Source of the DNA: Mariaggregatimicrobium sp964498785
GTDB lineage: Bacteria; Zhuqueibacterota; Zhuqueibacteria; Thermofontimicrobiales; Thiofontviventaceae
Direction of reading: 5' to 3'
Length of the DNA: 21,608 bases
NCBI GenBank assembly: GCA_964498785.1
Contig: CAZCJL010000112.1
Location: 1-21,608 of the forward strand
The notes below the pieces were generated by a model. That model made no database searches, had not been told where the DNA came from, and saw nothing but the letters and a program-made list of their open reading frames with translations. Shown in pieces: positions 21,146 through 21,608 of the stretch. The translations under genes were made by a program, and so were the position numbers. Numbering within the stretch: the first letter of the stretch is position 1; each line of letters opens with the position of its first letter.

Positions 21146-21310
21146 ATGGATGATCAGCTTCAAGGTAGAAGGAATCGAGCAATCGAAATTCTTCAAATTT
21201 TTGGAGAACTGATCTTCAATCTTTCAAAACCTGTTGATTTAGTAGATTTGTCAACAAAAAGCCGCTTCAATAGAATAATTGCCGAGGAATGGATATTACT
21301 ATATGGCTAA
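21146..21310 (+). pseudogene. C-terminal stump of a second nucleotidyltransferase
   Basis: A 54-codon frame begins at ATG 21146. Its end, KPVDLVDLSTKSRFNRIIAE followed by EWILLYG, is the usual C-terminal half of MNT nucleotidyltransferases (third-carboxylate strand VDLVDL, then a helix and the LYG end). The GSxAxG...SDxD half is missing. It sits 37 bases after hepT, so a second MNT gene was probably truncated here. No ribosome site is visible. Confidence 0.5.
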
Positions 21311-21555
21311 TTTATCGCATCATTCTTCAACTCCATAAATATAACGCCCCCCCCCCTTTTTTCCCTGATTTTACCCCTAAATTCTGTTATCAATCCATAT
21401 TTCAATAAAAAGGCATCACTGAATCCATCCTGAAAGTGAAACGTTTTTTAATAGTGAAAAACAAAGCGCTGCGCCTATTTTATCGTCAAGAAACAGTGAA
21501 GCAAAACATCTGTAAAACGTAAAACGGACAAATTAACAGTTTAGTAAAATTAAAG
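21311..21555. other. Right non-coding region with a C10 tract
   Basis: No gene is supported. A run of ten C (21347-21356) followed by six T stands out in this AT-rich DNA. It may be a slippage-prone tract or a sequencing artefact. No hairpin terminator of quality was seen. Confidence 0.5.
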
Positions 21556-21607
21556 GTATCTTCTCAATATTTTATGGTAGATATGGGCGCTTGCCTCTAT
21601 GTCGTAT
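21556..21607. repeat. Right copy of the window-spanning inverted repeat
   Basis: This is the reverse complement of bases 1-52 with two mismatches (21590 and 21596). Read outward, both copies present the same strand: TTCTCAATATTTTATGG and onward, open in one frame to the edge. It probably continues outside the window. Confidence 0.85.
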
Positions 21608-21608
21608 T

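Overview
The window looks like a chromosomal segment, or a whole contig, from an uncultured or little-studied FCB-group bacterium (Calditrichota, KSB1 or Ignavibacteria-like). This is inferred from three things: a Type IX secretion C-terminal sorting domain (NFPNPFNP ... SGVYFY ... KMVLVR), lipoproteins starting with a CSKDNSTGP-like tether, and a giant secreted protein made of FG-GAP/VCBS, ASPIC/UnbV and Asp-box repeats. Most of the DNA is AT-rich. No rRNA, tRNA, CRISPR array, phage structural gene or intact transposase was seen.

Layout. 1-279: non-coding left end, whose first 52 bases recur inverted at the right end. 280-3122: two exported lipoproteins, one of unknown function with FnIII-like segments and one GH5-like clan GH-A glycosidase. 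3123-3702: gene-free, with a nested palindrome and a decayed small gene. 3703-6063: a same-strand cluster of a DUF433 antitoxin-like protein, a VapB/VapC pair with its own sigma70-type promoter, a short endonuclease V and a secreted nucleoside hydrolase. 6226-10154: a two-component system, made of a histidine kinase with a periplasmic seven-motif FG-GAP propeller and an NtrC-type sigma54 activator. 10481-16960: a 2159-residue secreted mosaic protein carrying two seven-motif FG-GAP propellers and a T9SS tail. 16961-20066: an accessory stretch in which intact or decayed copies of the T9SS tail DNA alternate with small gene units (a TumE/DUF6516 pair, a C39-peptidase pair, a 261-residue membrane protein). 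20354-21310: a MntA/HepT pair followed by the C-terminal stump of a second nucleotidyltransferase. 21311-21608: non-coding right end.

How the genes may work together. The clearest circuit is kinase, regulator and giant exoprotein. Good -24/-12 (sigma54) matches with exact GG-N10-GC spacing lie just upstream of the regulator gene (8735-8749) and of the exoprotein gene (10379-10394). A 6-bp-armed dyad sits about 170 bp upstream of the second one, a usual enhancer distance. This predicts that the propeller-sensing kinase controls the exoprotein and its own regulator. The second notable structure is the array downstream of the exoprotein, where repeated sorting-tail DNA flanks unrelated small genes. 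It suggests that tail-encoding sequences serve as recombination junctions for cassette gain. At least three toxin-antitoxin-type modules and a likely fourth occur in the window.
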